From Leptospira bouyouniensis (lineage in GTDB: Bacteria; Spirochaetota; Leptospiria; Leptospirales; Leptospiraceae), in the NCBI RefSeq assembly GCF_004769525.1, contig NZ_RQFT01000003.1:682001-746000 (forward strand): a stretch of 64,000 nt of DNA, written 5' to 3'. Each line of letters starts with the position of its first letter. Within the stretch, counting starts at the first letter, position 1. The notes below the pieces were generated by a model. It saw nothing but the letters and a program-made list of their open reading frames with translations. It did no database searches and had not been told where the DNA came from. Below, piece after piece: positions 54,037 to 64,000 of this stretch. The translations under genes and the position numbers were made by a program.

Positions 54037-55962
54037 TTAAATTATATCTACAAAGAAAAAGGTTACATCATCTTTTAATTCTGCATCAGAATATTTGGTG
54101 ATTTGCACTACAATCTCTTGTGATAACGATTTGATGTCTTTGTCTTTACCTTTCTCTAATAAATCAAGAATTTTGCCTTCACCAAATAATTTATTTTCTG
54201 CTCGAGCTTCGGTAACTCCATCCGTAAAAAAGAAATATCGATCTCCTTTCTGTATTGGGTGTTTCCATTCAGTAAAGGTAAACGACTCTTTCCAACCAAT
54301 GATAGGACCTTTGATCCTCATAAATTCAAAACCTTTTCGGATTTTGTTATAAATGATCGGATTTGGGTGGCCAGCCGTTGAAAAAATGATTGTATTTTCG
54401 CTTGTGTCAACTAATGCACAGCAGGCGGTGATGAAATATCGGCTCACAAGGGATGTGAGTGCTTGGTTCATATGTTCCAAAATGAGTTTTGGTGAGTGGA
54501 TTGTTTTTGTTGATTCTCGAAACTGCACTTTTACCATCGATGAAACAAATGCAGCAGGTACACCATGACCCGCCACATCAGCTATCAGTAAAATCAAACG
54601 ATGATCATCTAATTCAACCCAGTCATACAAATCTCCACCCACTTGCCTCATTGGTAGGTAAGTGGTATGGATTCTGATTCCTTTTGTATTTGGATGATTC
54701 TTGGGTAATAAATAACTTTGAAGTTGGGAAGCAAATAACAAGTCTTGTTCTAAGTCTTCATTTTTTTCTCTAAGTTCTAATGTTCGTTCGCGGACTCGAA
54801 TTTCCAAATCTTTAGTAAGTATCGAAAGCTCGGTTTCGTTTTTAGCATTTCGATACGAAATAGCAACACCAGAAAGGATCATAAGGATCAAAAATCCATA
54901 CTGTGTTAGATAAATGTTTTTCCCAGACGTGACATCGATGATAATATCAAAGGTGGCACCCAAACAGATACAAACGAAGCCAATTGATAAAAAATAAGCT
55001 TCTGTTTTTTTTGCACGTGCAGCTCGAACTACAGCTCTTAAAATAAAGAATACTACAAACAATAAAGTAAATTCCCAAATTCTAAGTAAGAAAATCCTAT
55101 TTGGTAGTTCGATATTAAAGGTTTGAATTAAAGCAATTGATATTAAAAAAATTACCAATAATCTTTCTTTTAGATAAAGTTTGTTTTGGAAAAGAGAATA
55201 ACTAAATAAAAAAATAGATACCGGCAATAAGGTTTGAGATGTAAAAAATACTTTTAACCAGAAGAAAAAAGAAAAATCGGTATAAGTGTAACTAATGTTT
55301 AAAAGTGGGAGTCTCCATGTAACAAATATTAATGTTGACATTAGAAGATAAAAATTGGTTTTTGCTTGGCGTTTTAAGATGATAGAAAAAATTTGATACG
55401 CACCAATTCCAAAAAATAACATGATAAAACAAAAGTCTCGACCATCTTCTTTCAGAATTTGTTCGTGTAGTTTATCATAATTTCCTATAATGGGAATTCT
55501 TCGAAATAATCCTCCTTGGAACGTTTGATTCCGGAAATGAATTTCAATTCGAAGTTGATTACTTGCATTTTCCTTTAATACATGGTTTGGGATAAAGTAA
55601 AGACGTTTGTAATACCAATTTGGTAAATAAGTTCCGTCTTGTGAAATGCTACCCGTTTGACCAAGTGGGATTCCATTGATAATGAATCGATCTACTTCTT
55701 GGACCCTGTCTAAATAAATACCGAGTGGTTTGTTACTTGGTTTGTAAATAAAATTGGTTTCATAATACCCTTCGACAGGAGGTTGTATCCCTTGTAAGGA
55801 TAGTCCTTTTCCAACGAAAATGGGTCGCGTGACACCATTTGTTGTGAACGTCCAATTTTCAGAGAGGGAAACAACGGTACTTGCGCTGATCGATACAGGT
55901 TCGGCTACGAGGGAGTAGATCGTAGAGAAAAAAATGAAGAAAAAAAATGAGAGAATTCTCAT
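54037..55962 (-). CDS. 7TMR-DISM sensor fused to a SpoIIE-type phosphatase
   Basis: The 641 aa protein has a signal peptide, an extracytoplasmic beta domain (residues about 20-180, with GYYETNFIYKPSNKPLGIYLD), seven membrane segments (about 185-380), a coiled coil, and a PP2C/SpoIIE domain with QVGGDLYDWV, LIADVAGHGVPAAF and FFTDGVTEARAE. It senses an envelope signal and dephosphorylates a cytoplasmic switch protein. It sits next to the LytTR regulator, so the two may respond to one stimulus. Confidence 0.9.
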   Translation of the reverse strand: MRILSFFFFIFFSTIYSLVAEPVSISASTVVSLSENWTFTTNGVTRPIFVGKGLSLQGIQPPVEGYYETNFIYKPSNKPLGIYLDRVQEVDRFIINGIPLGQTGSISQDGTYLPNWYYKRLYFIPNHVLKENASNQLRIEIHFRNQTFQGGLFRRIPIIGNYDKLHEQILKEDGRDFCFIMLFFGIGAYQIFSIILKRQAKTNFYLLMSTLIFVTWRLPLLNISYTYTDFSFFFWLKVFFTSQTLLPVSIFLFSYSLFQNKLYLKERLLVIFLISIALIQTFNIELPNRIFLLRIWEFTLLFVVFFILRAVVRAARAKKTEAYFLSIGFVCICLGATFDIIIDVTSGKNIYLTQYGFLILMILSGVAISYRNAKNETELSILTKDLEIRVRERTLELREKNEDLEQDLLFASQLQSYLLPKNHPNTKGIRIHTTYLPMRQVGGDLYDWVELDDHRLILLIADVAGHGVPAAFVSSMVKVQFRESTKTIHSPKLILEHMNQALTSLVSRYFITACCALVDTSENTIIFSTAGHPNPIIYNKIRKGFEFMRIKGPIIGWKESFTFTEWKHPIQKGDRYFFFTDGVTEARAENKLFGEGKILDLLEKGKDKDIKSLSQEIVVQITKYSDAELKDDVTFFFVDII

Positions 55963-56052
55963 CGCTATCCGCTAATGATATTGAACTTAGAAGGGAAAGC
56001 AAGTTGAATTTAGATTCAAGTCGCAGAGGGATCAGTTTTTTAAGGATAATTT

Positions 56053-56970
56053 ATGACAATTACTCAGCTCCGTTACATAGTTGCTTTAGATCAATTTAAA
56101 AGTTTTGCAAAAGCCGCCGAACATTGCTTAGTTGCTCAGCCAACACTTAGCCTTCAAATTCAAAAAGTGGAACAAGAACTAGGATTTGATTTATTTGATC
56201 GCAGAAAAAATCCAATCATTACCACAAAACTTGGAAAAGAAGTAGTAGAACAAGCAAAATCAACTCTGAAAGAAGCTGACAAATTATTTGAAATTGCGGG
56301 TCAATGGAAAGATGAACCTGCTGGTAACATATCATTAGGCATCATTCCGACAGTAAGTAATTATTTGATTCCATCGATCTATAAAAAATTACAAACTGAA
56401 TTTCCGAAAGTAAACTTTCGGATTTCGGAACTTCCAACTCTAACAATCATAGATAAATTAGAGTCAGAAGAAATTGATCTGGGAATTCTTGCCACTCCAC
56501 TCAAAATTTCAAATGTTGTTGAGTTAGCTTTGTATTATGAACCATTTGTGGTTTATTATCCAAAAGAAACAAAAGAAAAGTCTACTACTGTTTCGATGAA
56601 ACATATTGAAAAGTATCCATTACTCGTACTCGGCGAAGAACATTGTTTTCGTCACCAATCTTTAAAAATCTGCAATCGAAATGCGTTGGCAAAAATAGAA
56701 AGTGGAAGTGTTGAAACCTTAAAACGGATGGTGGATATGGGCATCGGAGTGACATTACTGCCTAAACTCGCCGTTGATAAAGTCTCAGACAGAATTGTAC
56801 CTTTCCAATCTCCAGAACCTGCTCGGGAAATCAGTTTGGTTTACAAAAAAGGATTTTATAAAACAAAAATCTTAAATAAACTCACAAATTTGATTCTTAG
56901 TGTAATTCCAAAAGAATACCATAAAAAAGAAAAATATAAAGTGATAGGAGTATCCATCGGACAAGATTAA
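56053..56970 (+). CDS. oxyR: OxyR, peroxide-sensing LysR regulator
   Basis: The 305 aa LysR protein has the [38 protein letters not shown]. In the sensor domain, [11 protein letters not shown] has the redox Cys pair with the C-x8-C spacing of E. coli Cys199/Cys208. It is followed directly by ahpC and ahpF, the usual OxyR targets. It is divergent from the DISM-SpoIIE gene. It probably activates the downstream peroxiredoxin operon on oxidation. Confidence 0.93.
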   Translation: MTITQLRYIVALDQFKSFAKAAEHCLVAQPTLSLQIQKVEQELGFDLFDRRKNPIITTKLGKEVVEQAKSTLKEADKLFEIAGQWKDEPAGNISLGIIPTVSNYLIPSIYKKLQTEFPKVNFRISELPTLTIIDKLESEEIDLGILATPLKISNVVELALYYEPFVVYYPKETKEKSTTVSMKHIEKYPLLVLGEEHCFRHQSLKICNRNALAKIESGSVETLKRMVDMGIGVTLLPKLAVDKVSDRIVPFQSPEPAREISLVYKKGFYKTKILNKLTNLILSVIPKEYHKKEKYKVIGVSIGQD

Positions 56971-56995
56971 ACGACCAAATCACAGTAATAGCTTT

Positions 56996-57052
56996 TATAA
57001 ATCATATCATTTATAGCATTTATTTTACAAATGATCCGAAATGGGCTATATT
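56996..57052 (+). promoter_or_regulatory. ahpC promoter with upstream inverted repeat
   Basis: The boxes TTTACA (57024-57029), a 17-bp spacer and TATATT (57047-57052) form a sigma70-type promoter 28 bp before the ahpC ATG. Just upstream lies TATAAAT-CATATC-ATTTATA (56996-57015), an inverted repeat at the position expected for a LysR-type activator such as OxyR. Confidence 0.65.
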
Positions 57053-57080
57053 CTTCTTAACAAGAAAAGGAGGATATTCA

Positions 57081-57644
57081 ATGTCCAATATCAACACACA
57101 AATTCCAGACTTCACAACAGAAGCTTTCCACAACGGTGCTTTTAAAAAAATCAGCAAAAAAGACGTACTCGGAAAGTGGTCTGTTTTCGTTTTTTACCCT
57201 GCAGACTTTACCTTTGTTTGCCCTACAGAACTTGGCGATGTTGCAGATCATTATGAGGAACTCCAAAAGATGGGTGTAGAAGTGTATTCCGTTTCTACAG
57301 ACACACACTTCGTTCACAAAGCGTGGCATGAAGCAAGTGATACGATTAAAAAAATTAAATTCCCAATGCTTGGTGATGCTTCCGGAAAAATCACAAGAGG
57401 ATTTGGAGTGATGATTGAAGATGATGGCCAAGCTTTGCGAGGTACTTTTGTCGTTAACCCAGACGGTGTGATCAAAACCGCTGAAATCCATGATCTAGGA
57501 ATTGGAAGGTCCGCAGAAGAGTTAGTAAGGAAAGTACAAGCAGCTCAATACGTTGCTAACAACGACGGAGAAGTATGCCCTGCAAAGTGGAAACCAGGAA
57601 ACACAACATTAAAACCTGGTCTTGACTTGGTAGGAAAAATCTAA
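57081..57644 (+). CDS. ahpC: AhpC, 2-Cys peroxiredoxin
   Basis: The 187 aa protein reduces hydrogen peroxide and organic or peroxynitrite substrates. The peroxidatic Cys is in [16 protein letters not shown] and the resolving Cys in DGEVCPAKW. The length is standard. It has a strong ribosome site (AGGAGGA). It is downstream of oxyR and upstream of its reductase ahpF, separated by a stable hairpin. Confidence 0.97.
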   Translation: MSNINTQIPDFTTEAFHNGAFKKISKKDVLGKWSVFVFYPADFTFVCPTELGDVADHYEELQKMGVEVYSVSTDTHFVHKAWHEASDTIKKIKFPMLGDASGKITRGFGVMIEDDGQALRGTFVVNPDGVIKTAEIHDLGIGRSAEELVRKVQAAQYVANNDGEVCPAKWKPGNTTLKPGLDLVGKI

Positions 57645-57652
57645 ACAAAATT

Positions 57653-57673
57653 AGGCGGGTTATGCCCGCCTAA
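57653..57673 (+). terminator. Hairpin between ahpC and ahpF
   Basis: The arms TAGGCGGG (57653-57660) and CCCGCCTA (57666-57673) enclose a 5-nt loop (TTATG). No U-tract follows; the ahpF ribosome site comes next. It may stabilise ahpC mRNA or reduce read-through, giving more AhpC than AhpF. Confidence 0.6.
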
Positions 57674-57688
57674 AACTAGGAGGAAGTT

Positions 57689-59248
57689 ATGTTAGATGAA
57701 TCAACCAAACAACAAGTAAAACAATATTTCGAAAGAATCAAAAATCCAGTAACCATTATCTTGTATTCTGGAGAACATGAAAAAAGAGAAGAACTGGTTT
57801 CTTTCTTAAATGATATTGAATCATTGAGTTCGATGATATCAATTCAACACTCGAATGATGTAATTGATGGTCTTCGATTCACGATACTTACAAATAATAA
57901 ACCAACGGGAATTTATTTTTCAGGGATTCCTATGGGACATGAATTTACTTCCTTTATTTTAGCGATTCTTCAATCAGGTGGCAACCCAATCAAATTGGAA
58001 GAAGGGATCCTTTCTGCTGTTTCTAAATTGAAAGGCGAATTTCAATTTGAAACTTTTATCTCCCTCGACTGTCATAACTGCCCAGAAGTTGTACAAACCT
58101 TAAATAGTTTTGCTTTGGTGAATCCTAATATCTCTCACAACATGATTGATGGAGCGATGTATCCTAACTTAGTGAAAGAAAAAAACATACAAGGTGTTCC
58201 TGCAGTTTATTTGAATGGTGAACGTTTTTTAAGTGGAAAAGCAGAGGCGTCGATTATCTTTGATAAACTTTTGGAATTGTATTCTATTCCAGAAGAAGTA
58301 GAGTCAAATGATAGTATTACAAATCCATCTGAAATTTATGACGTAACTGTCATTGGTGGTGGCCCTTCTGGAGTGACAGCTGCTGTATACTCTGCTCGGA
58401 AAGGACTAAAAACACTTGTGGTTGCCGACAGAATTGGCGGACAAGTGAAAGACACTATGGGGATTGAAAACATTATTTCTATCCCGTATACAACTGGTCC
58501 AGAACTCACTCACGTCTTAGCTGACCAACTTGAAAAAAACCAAATTAAAAAGAAAGAAAACGTTCGTGTTCAAAAAATTGAATCAGACAAAATCAAAATC
58601 ATTCATTTGAATACGGGCGAAAAAATCCTATCCAAAACAATTATTTTATCAACTGGAGCGAAGTGGAGAGAACTCAATGTTCCTGGAGAAAAGGAGTTTG
58701 TTGGAAAAGGTGTCGCTTACTGCCCTCATTGTGATGGTCCATTTTTTAAAGACAAAGACGTTGCAGTGATAGGAGGAGGGAACTCGGGTGTAGAAGCTGC
58801 ACTTGACCTTAGTGGCATTGTAAAATCGGTAACCTTGATTGAATTTGGTGATAAATTAAATGCTGACAAAGTTTTATTGGATAAAGTATCAAACTCTCCC
58901 AATATAAAAACATTGGTGAAAGCTCAAACTACTGAGATCCAAACAGGCAGTGATAAAGTAACCGGACTCACTTACAAGGATCGTTCTACTGAACAAATTG
59001 CTACCATACCTTTAGATGGAGTGTTTGTCCAAATAGGATTAGTACCAAACAGTGGTTTTGTGAAAGACCTCGTCGAAACCAATCGATTTGGAGAGATTCT
59101 AGTAGATGAAAAGTGTAAAACTAATGTCGAAGGGATTTTTGCTTGTGGAGATGTGACAAACACTCCGTACAAACAAATTATCATTGCAATGGGTGAAGGA
59201 GCAAAAGCGGCAATCAGTGCTTTTGAGTATCTTTTACACGCGGCTTGA
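57689..59248 (+). CDS. ahpF: AhpF, alkyl hydroperoxide reductase flavoprotein
   Basis: The 519 aa protein has the N-terminal double thioredoxin fold with the CxxC in LDCHNCPEV, an FAD motif [12 protein letters not shown], the NADPH motif [12 protein letters not shown] and the redox CPHCDG. It transfers electrons from NAD(P)H to AhpC. It follows ahpC with a ribosome site (AGGAGG). Its 3' end overlaps the convergent hybrid kinase gene by 15 bp. Confidence 0.96.
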   Translation: MLDESTKQQVKQYFERIKNPVTIILYSGEHEKREELVSFLNDIESLSSMISIQHSNDVIDGLRFTILTNNKPTGIYFSGIPMGHEFTSFILAILQSGGNPIKLEEGILSAVSKLKGEFQFETFISLDCHNCPEVVQTLNSFALVNPNISHNMIDGAMYPNLVKEKNIQGVPAVYLNGERFLSGKAEASIIFDKLLELYSIPEEVESNDSITNPSEIYDVTVIGGGPSGVTAAVYSARKGLKTLVVADRIGGQVKDTMGIENIISIPYTTGPELTHVLADQLEKNQIKKKENVRVQKIESDKIKIIHLNTGEKILSKTIILSTGAKWRELNVPGEKEFVGKGVAYCPHCDGPFFKDKDVAVIGGGNSGVEAALDLSGIVKSVTLIEFGDKLNADKVLLDKVSNSPNIKTLVKAQTTEIQTGSDKVTGLTYKDRSTEQIATIPLDGVFVQIGLVPNSGFVKDLVETNRFGEILVDEKCKTNVEGIFACGDVTNTPYKQIIIAMGEGAKAAISAFEYLLHAA

Positions 59249-61609
59249 TGTAAGCCACTTTTCTACCGCTTTATAAAGAAAGGCGGCGGAAATGGGTTTG
59301 GTTAAAAAATCATCCATTCCCGATTCTATCGCCGTATCTTTATCAGAATAGAATGCACCAGCTGTCAATGCGACAATTGGTGTTTTTTTGTTTAAATCTT
59401 TTTCTAATTTTCTAATTTCTATCGTTGCCGTAAAACCATCCATAATCGGCATTTGTAAATCCATAATGATTAAATCTGGTTTTTTGATTTGGAATTGAGC
59501 AATGGCCTCAACTCCATCGATTGCAAAATGTAAGTGTATGTTAGGATATTTTTTTTGTAATAATTTAGTTAATAGTTTTCGGTTCAATTCATTGTCTTCG
59601 ACAATAAGAATATTGGAATGGAATCCCTGAATTTGTTCTAAGTTGGATTCGATTGTATGCGTTGTTTTATCATCGAAAATTGATGAAGCATTTTCACCTG
59701 ATGATTTGATTTCGAGTGTTAGTAAAAAGCTAAATTGACTTCCCATTCCTAATTCACTTTTAATGTTTAATTTAGAATTCATACGTAACAGAAGTTCGTT
59801 CGTGATGGTAAGGCCAAGTCCTGTTCCACCATATTTTCTTGTGATCGATGTATCTGCCTGGGAAAAGGAATCAAATAATCTGGAACGTACGTTTAGATCA
59901 ATACCGATCCCTGTGTCTTCTACTTCAAAGGAAATGGTTACAAAATCACCCAAACGTTCGATTTGGTTTAGGTTTACTTTTACATAACCTTCATGGGTAA
60001 ATTTAACTGCATTGCCAATTAAATTCGAGAGGATTTGTCTAATCCTAAGTGGATCGAGTGATACAAATTCAGGCAATTTGGGATCAATCTGAAATTGTAA
60101 GCGAATCCCTTTAGAAGCGGCAGAAACTTGAAAAAGATCTAAGGTCGACTTGATTAAATCACTTAAATTAGTATTAATGGATTCAAATTCCATTTTCCCT
60201 GAATCAATTTTGGAAAAGTCTAAGATCTGATTGACAAGTTCTAACAAACTTTTCCCTGAATAAAAAATATTTTTGAGATATTCTTTTTGTTCCTCTTGTA
60301 AAGGAGAGTTTAACAAAAGTTCCGTGAATCCGATGATACCATTTAATGGTGTGCGAATTTCATGACTCATATTTGCAAGGAAGTTACCTTTTGCAATATT
60401 TGCTGCTTCAGCTAATTCTTTTGCATGGCGGAGTGTATATTCAATTCTTTTTGTTTCAGTCAGATCTGTATTGGATCCTAGCAACCGAATTTTATTACCG
60501 GATGCGTCTCTTTGGATATAACATTTAGACAATACATGCGCATAATTTCCTTTTCTTTTTTTCATTTGGAAGGTTAATTGAAATGTTTCTCGCTGAGAGT
60601 ATAAAATGTTTTCTAAAAATTCACTAACCCAATCTTTATCATCCGGATGGATTAAACTTTGCCAATATCCAATCGGTACATTTTCCGGTTTTTGATCATT
60701 TCCAAATTCTAACCACCAACGTCGGGAATAAATAACAGTATTGTTGACTAAATCCCAATCGAACCAACCATCAGAACTTGCTTCTAAAATTAATGCATAT
60801 CTTTCATTATACTCTTTTAATGCATTTTCAGCTAATTTTTGTTCGGTGATGTCTTTGCTGGCACCTACAATATACTTATATTTTCCTTCTAATTCAATTG
60901 GAGTAAGTTCTGTGATCCAGATTTTTGATCCAGCAGGCATGGTGAAACTTTCTTCGTAAGAGATCGTTGTTTTTGCTTGGATTGCCTTTTTGAAATTATT
61001 GATTACAGTCGTGCCAAGTTCAGCTCCTAATAATTCAATTGGAGTTTTACCTTGGATCATTGATTGAGTGATGCCAGTTGATTTTTCGTAAGCTTGGTTA
61101 ATTCTTCGGATCACATATTGCTCTGAATCGACTACTTCAATCAAAAACATTGAATCTTGAGATCCATTAAAAATCATATTGTTTTCAATTAACAAATGTT
61201 TTATATCAACAGATTCGTCTTGAAATAAATTATATAACGGAAGTAAGTCGGATATGTCCGTCACAATGCCATCGATTCGGTAGGAATTTTCGGAGTTATT
61301 TTGAACCAATCGACCATGACATTCGACATATTTGAAGATTTTTTCTTTGGTAAGAATTCTTAATCGAACTCGGAATTTTTGATTTTTGCGAATAGCAATT
61401 AACGCATGTTTAATTAAGTTTCTATCTTCATCATAGATAAATTTTTGCCAAGAATTTTTGTTTTCCAAAAAGTATGAACTATCAAATCCAGTTAATGTCT
61501 TGATTGATCGACTAGTATATAGAATTTCCAAGTTGGGATATCCAATGGAAAATACAACATCCTCAAAATCGGAAAGAATTTGGATTTCGAGGGAAGGACC
61601 AGACGTCAT
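59234..61609 (-). CDS. PAS-containing hybrid histidine kinase
   Basis: The 791 aa cytoplasmic protein has three PAS domains (residues about 10-125, 140-255, 265-385), a HisKA domain with [14 protein letters not shown] (His near 415), a HATPase domain ([27 protein letters not shown]) and a receiver domain ([33 protein letters not shown]; phospho-Asp near 715). No membrane segment is seen. The signal is unknown. No separate response regulator is adjacent. Confidence 0.92.
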   Translation of the reverse strand: MTSGPSLEIQILSDFEDVVFSIGYPNLEILYTSRSIKTLTGFDSSYFLENKNSWQKFIYDEDRNLIKHALIAIRKNQKFRVRLRILTKEKIFKYVECHGRLVQNNSENSYRIDGIVTDISDLLPLYNLFQDESVDIKHLLIENNMIFNGSQDSMFLIEVVDSEQYVIRRINQAYEKSTGITQSMIQGKTPIELLGAELGTTVINNFKKAIQAKTTISYEESFTMPAGSKIWITELTPIELEGKYKYIVGASKDITEQKLAENALKEYNERYALILEASSDGWFDWDLVNNTVIYSRRWWLEFGNDQKPENVPIGYWQSLIHPDDKDWVSEFLENILYSQRETFQLTFQMKKRKGNYAHVLSKCYIQRDASGNKIRLLGSNTDLTETKRIEYTLRHAKELAEAANIAKGNFLANMSHEIRTPLNGIIGFTELLLNSPLQEEQKEYLKNIFYSGKSLLELVNQILDFSKIDSGKMEFESINTNLSDLIKSTLDLFQVSAASKGIRLQFQIDPKLPEFVSLDPLRIRQILSNLIGNAVKFTHEGYVKVNLNQIERLGDFVTISFEVEDTGIGIDLNVRSRLFDSFSQADTSITRKYGGTGLGLTITNELLLRMNSKLNIKSELGMGSQFSFLLTLEIKSSGENASSIFDDKTTHTIESNLEQIQGFHSNILIVEDNELNRKLLTKLLQKKYPNIHLHFAIDGVEAIAQFQIKKPDLIIMDLQMPIMDGFTATIEIRKLEKDLNKKTPIVALTAGAFYSDKDTAIESGMDDFLTKPISAAFLYKAVEKWLTSSRV

Positions 61610-61662
61610 ACCCCCAATCAGACGAAAATAAGTTACACTTTACTGCTGTTTTACGTGTTTGG

Positions 61663-62091
61663 TCAACTTTTTCGGATGAGAAAAGGGAGCGCAAGAATTG
61701 GTGCAAAACGTGGGTAACTCATACCCAAAAGTTCTCCTTCTTTTAAAACGCGGAATTCATCCACAAAATAGGGCCAAGGAAACGGAGCCTGCTTTGTATA
61801 ATGCAGGAATAACGATGGTTTCCCATCGATGGGAGAATTTCCAAATGAAACCAACATTTTATACTTCTCTTCAAAAGACATAGTTTCTGGATTTTGGAAG
61901 AGATTGAATGCTTCTTCATTTCCTTGGAAGGATTTACCCCACCAATTGCGAAAATGCAAAAATTGTAATCCAATTTTGGCGGACCATTGGAACCATTTGG
62001 GACCGAGCCATTGGATTTGAAATTTTCCTGTTGGAATGGTCGAAGGTGATTTTAAAGTTAAAAATTGTTTTTTATATGCAAAGATAGACAT
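61663..62091 (-). CDS. Conserved-looking unknown protein, 142 aa
   Basis: The ATG at 62091 (MSIFAYKKQFLTLK) is preferred over the one 9 bp upstream, although spacing does not decide it. The protein is Trp- and Phe-rich (PKWFQWSAKIGLQFLHFRNWWGKSF) and ends in DEFRVLKEGELLGMSYPRFAPILALPFLIRK. That last motif resembles the C-terminal strands of lipocalin-like or nitrobindin-like small proteins, but I cannot assign a family. Confidence 0.7.
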   Translation of the reverse strand: MSIFAYKKQFLTLKSPSTIPTGKFQIQWLGPKWFQWSAKIGLQFLHFRNWWGKSFQGNEEAFNLFQNPETMSFEEKYKMLVSFGNSPIDGKPSLFLHYTKQAPFPWPYFVDEFRVLKEGELLGMSYPRFAPILALPFLIRKS

Positions 62092-62243
62092 CGACTTCAA
62101 TCCAATGTTTCAATTTTGAAAGCATAGCGAAATTCAGGATAGCGGGAAAAAAAATTAGAAAGAAATTTGATTTCATTCAGGAAAGACTTGGCAAATACAA
62201 CCTACAATCGTAGAACAGAGGACATTCGGTTTCGGGAGTTTGT

Positions 62244-64000
62244 ATGCGTAAGATATTCCTTTGGTTTTTGCTGTTGTTTTTCTTTGTATCCTGTCAATCA
62301 ATCAAAGGAATTTTTAAGTCAATCAAACGTACGGTTTTCCCAAGCAGTTGTCGACTTGAAGTAAAGTTGGACACCACTGGATTAAAGTATTTAGATAACC
62401 TATGGGATTATAAAATTTTTGTGTCGGAAGATACAGATTTTGAAGAGTTAGCAAACGCAGTTACGATTCAACCAAAACCAACTTATGAAGGCACTCGGTA
62501 CTCTTCGTTTGTGAGCCGGGAATTCTCATTAGACAATTGGCACTTTGATGAAAACATCGAATATGAAATTACGATTTCAAAGTTTTATGCAACAAACGAC
62601 TGTTTTCTGGAAAACCCAGTCAGTTTTAAACTTCCATCGATGGTTCGTAAACCTTCCTTTTATTTGTCACACGAAAACATTTTTGAATCCAATCTTAACA
62701 AAGTATTACCAATTTCCATTTCCAATGTCCCTGAATTTAAGGTTCGCTCCGCCGAACTAACCATCCCGATTTTAGTGAATGCAGTATCACGTTATGGAAA
62801 TACATATTATAATTATGATAATGAATTAAATTGGAAAAGTTCAACTTGGAAATCAGGTGAAAAAGTAAATGCTTATGGTAACCAAGGTATGGATATCGAC
62901 AAATACTTTGGATCAAAACCGAATAGTAAGGGTTGGTTAGCATTTGAATTAGGAGCAACTGTTGTTGGAGAAGATAACAAAGAAGAGTTTGCAACGGAAA
63001 ATCGATTCCTTCAGTCTACAAACCTTGGTATCACTACAAAAGAAGATCCAAATGCCTTACATGTATGGGTGAATACTTTATCAAAAGCAGAACCAGTTTC
63101 CAATACGAATATTAGTTTGTATGTCAAAGGAAGTTTAAAAGGCACATGTAAAACAGACCAAGAAGGATATTGTTCTGTCCCTTCCATAGGAAATACAAAG
63201 CTTTTGGAATATTCTGTCCTGATTGCAGAAGACCAAACAGGTGATAAAGCTTTTCTTCATTTCAACCAAACACATATTGACGGTTATTCTGAATATAGTT
63301 CGGAAGATCATATCAAAGGAAAAATTTACTTTGATCGAAAATTGTATCGTCCGGGTGATCGAGTCGAAATTAAGGCATATTTAACTGACAGAAAAAATGG
63401 ATCTTTGGTTCCTTTTGCTTCTCGTACTGTGAACATTCAAATCCGCGATTCACGTGGAAAAGATGTATCCAATCTTAATTCGACAACCTCATCACAAGGA
63501 GGAGTGAACTCGAGTTTTGTTATATCAAATGATGCTCCACTTGGGCATTACTCCGTTTCGATTTTAGTCCCTGGAAAATCATATTCTGTCACTTACGATA
63601 CCTTCCAAGTGGAAGAGTTTAGACCTGTCAACTTTATGGTGAATGTGATCTTAGCAAAACTTGCAACGAAAAATGAGAATATAAAAGGATCTGTTGAAGG
63701 TAAATATATGTTTGGTGCTCCTATGGGTGGAGCAAAAGTAAGTTTTTCAGTTTTAAAACGAAAACGATCTGTACATTTTGAACAGTATCCAAGTTATGAT
63801 TTTTCTGATACCTGGTATGATTATGAAGATGAATATTCTGAAGGTAATTCTGAATATGTGTCCGGATCAGAAGGTGTATTAGACAAATCCGGTCTTTACA
63901 AATTAGATATACCAATCGAATCTCTAACAAGAAAATTTGTGACTGATGGAGAAGATATTGAAATTGCTGATCCATATAACTTAATCGTAGAATCATCTGT
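62244..64000 (+). CDS. Alpha-2-macroglobulin-like lipoprotein, 5' part
   Basis: The ATG at 62244 starts a lipoprotein signal (MRKIFLWFLLLFFFVSC, Cys at residue 17), and the frame stays open to the window end (585 codons visible). The segment GKIYFDRKLYRPGDRVEIKAYL is the MG2 domain hallmark of bacterial alpha-2-macroglobulins. Preceding and following beta-sandwich domains are also present, with a charged insert EQYPSYDFSDTWYDYEDEY. Such proteins trap proteases in the periplasm or at the surface. The thioester motif and C-terminal domains lie outside the window. Confidence 0.9.
   Translation, partial: MRKIFLWFLLLFFFVSCQSIKGIFKSIKRTVFPSSCRLEVKLDTTGLKYLDNLWDYKIFVSEDTDFEELANAVTIQPKPTYEGTRYSSFVSREFSLDNWHFDENIEYEITISKFYATNDCFLENPVSFKLPSMVRKPSFYLSHENIFESNLNKVLPISISNVPEFKVRSAELTIPILVNAVSRYGNTYYNYDNELNWKSSTWKSGEKVNAYGNQGMDIDKYFGSKPNSKGWLAFELGATVVGEDNKEEFATENRFLQSTNLGITTKEDPNALHVWVNTLSKAEPVSNTNISLYVKGSLKGTCKTDQEGYCSVPSIGNTKLLEYSVLIAEDQTGDKAFLHFNQTHIDGYSEYSSEDHIKGKIYFDRKLYRPGDRVEIKAYLTDRKNGSLVPFASRTVNIQIRDSRGKDVSNLNSTTSSQGGVNSSFVISNDAPLGHYSVSILVPGKSYSVTYDTFQVEEFRPVNFMVNVILAKLATKNENIKGSVEGKYMFGAPMGGAKVSFSVLKRKRSVHFEQYPSYDFSDTWYDYEDEYSEGNSEYVSGSEGVLDKSGLYKLDIPIESLTRKFVTDGEDIEIADPYNLIVESS

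Noticed and set aside
62167..62364. Plus-strand frame of 65 codons before the alpha-2-macroglobulin
   Set aside because: It overlaps the signal peptide of the alpha-2-macroglobulin-like gene in another frame and has no ribosome site or family.

Overview
The window looks like chromosome of a Leptospira, probably one of the environmental or saprophytic species. This is inferred from the low G+C content, many lipoproteins with spirochaete-type lipoboxes (for example FSFC, STAC, LGLHC), abundant class III adenylate cyclases and SpoIIE-type phosphatases, and families I associate with Leptospira, such as the LIC_13355-like lipoprotein. I saw no rRNA, tRNA, CRISPR array or intact insertion sequence.

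Region 1 (1-9.1 kb, minus strand) holds a cell-elongation operon (mreC, mreD, mrdA/PBP2, rodA and the start of a further gene), a membrane-anchored unknown, two small lipoproteins, and a three-domain protein joining a [2Fe-2S] ferredoxin, an adenylate cyclase and a globin. Region 2 (9.1-14.7 kb) is gene-poor and decaying. It has two secreted-protein genes each cut by one in-frame TAA, a gene fragment, a palindromic element and only one clearly intact gene, a beta-carbonic anhydrase. Region 3 (14.7-22.9 kb) contains LOG-family, DUF4846, alcohol-dehydrogenase-like and SDR-like genes, a zinc-ribbon/ankyrin protein, and an ABA4-like membrane gene pair divergent from a TetR regulator.

Region 4 (22.8-28.9 kb) is a compact signalling cluster. 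It encodes two HATPase-type regulators, a STAS protein, a membrane SpoIIE phosphatase, an adenylate cyclase, an acyltransferase-like GNAT fused to a cyclic-nucleotide-binding domain, and a methyltransferase. The parts suggest an acyl-transfer enzyme controlled by cyclic nucleotide and placed beside a partner-switching module. Region 5 (29-31 kb) is a two-lipoprotein operon behind a cobalamin riboswitch. Region 6 (31-39.7 kb) carries a PlsC-like acyltransferase, a TetR regulator, an alginate-export-type porin, and an inorganic-carbon group: an SbtA-like bicarbonate transporter, a membrane AraC regulator and a SulP transporter, with a 30-bp palindrome next to sbtA.

Region 7 (39.7-41.5 kb) is a collapsed tripartite efflux operon: a TolC N-terminus joined to a MacB C-terminus, followed by an intact TetR gene. 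Region 8 (41.5-45.5 kb) is an extracytoplasmic copper operon with a cupredoxin/beta-helix protein, a small membrane protein, a two-domain multicopper oxidase and SCO1, behind a good sigma70-type promoter and a palindrome. Region 9 (45.5-56 kb, minus strand) is a complete TonB system (three lipoproteins, receptor, Cys-rich lipoprotein, ExbB, ExbD, TonB), with a LytS-like kinase at the downstream end and a LytTR response regulator plus a DISM-SpoIIE phosphatase at the upstream end.

Region 10 (56-59.2 kb) is a peroxide-defence unit, oxyR-ahpC-ahpF. It is followed by a PAS hybrid histidine kinase, a small unknown and the beginning of an alpha-2-macroglobulin-like lipoprotein that runs off the window.
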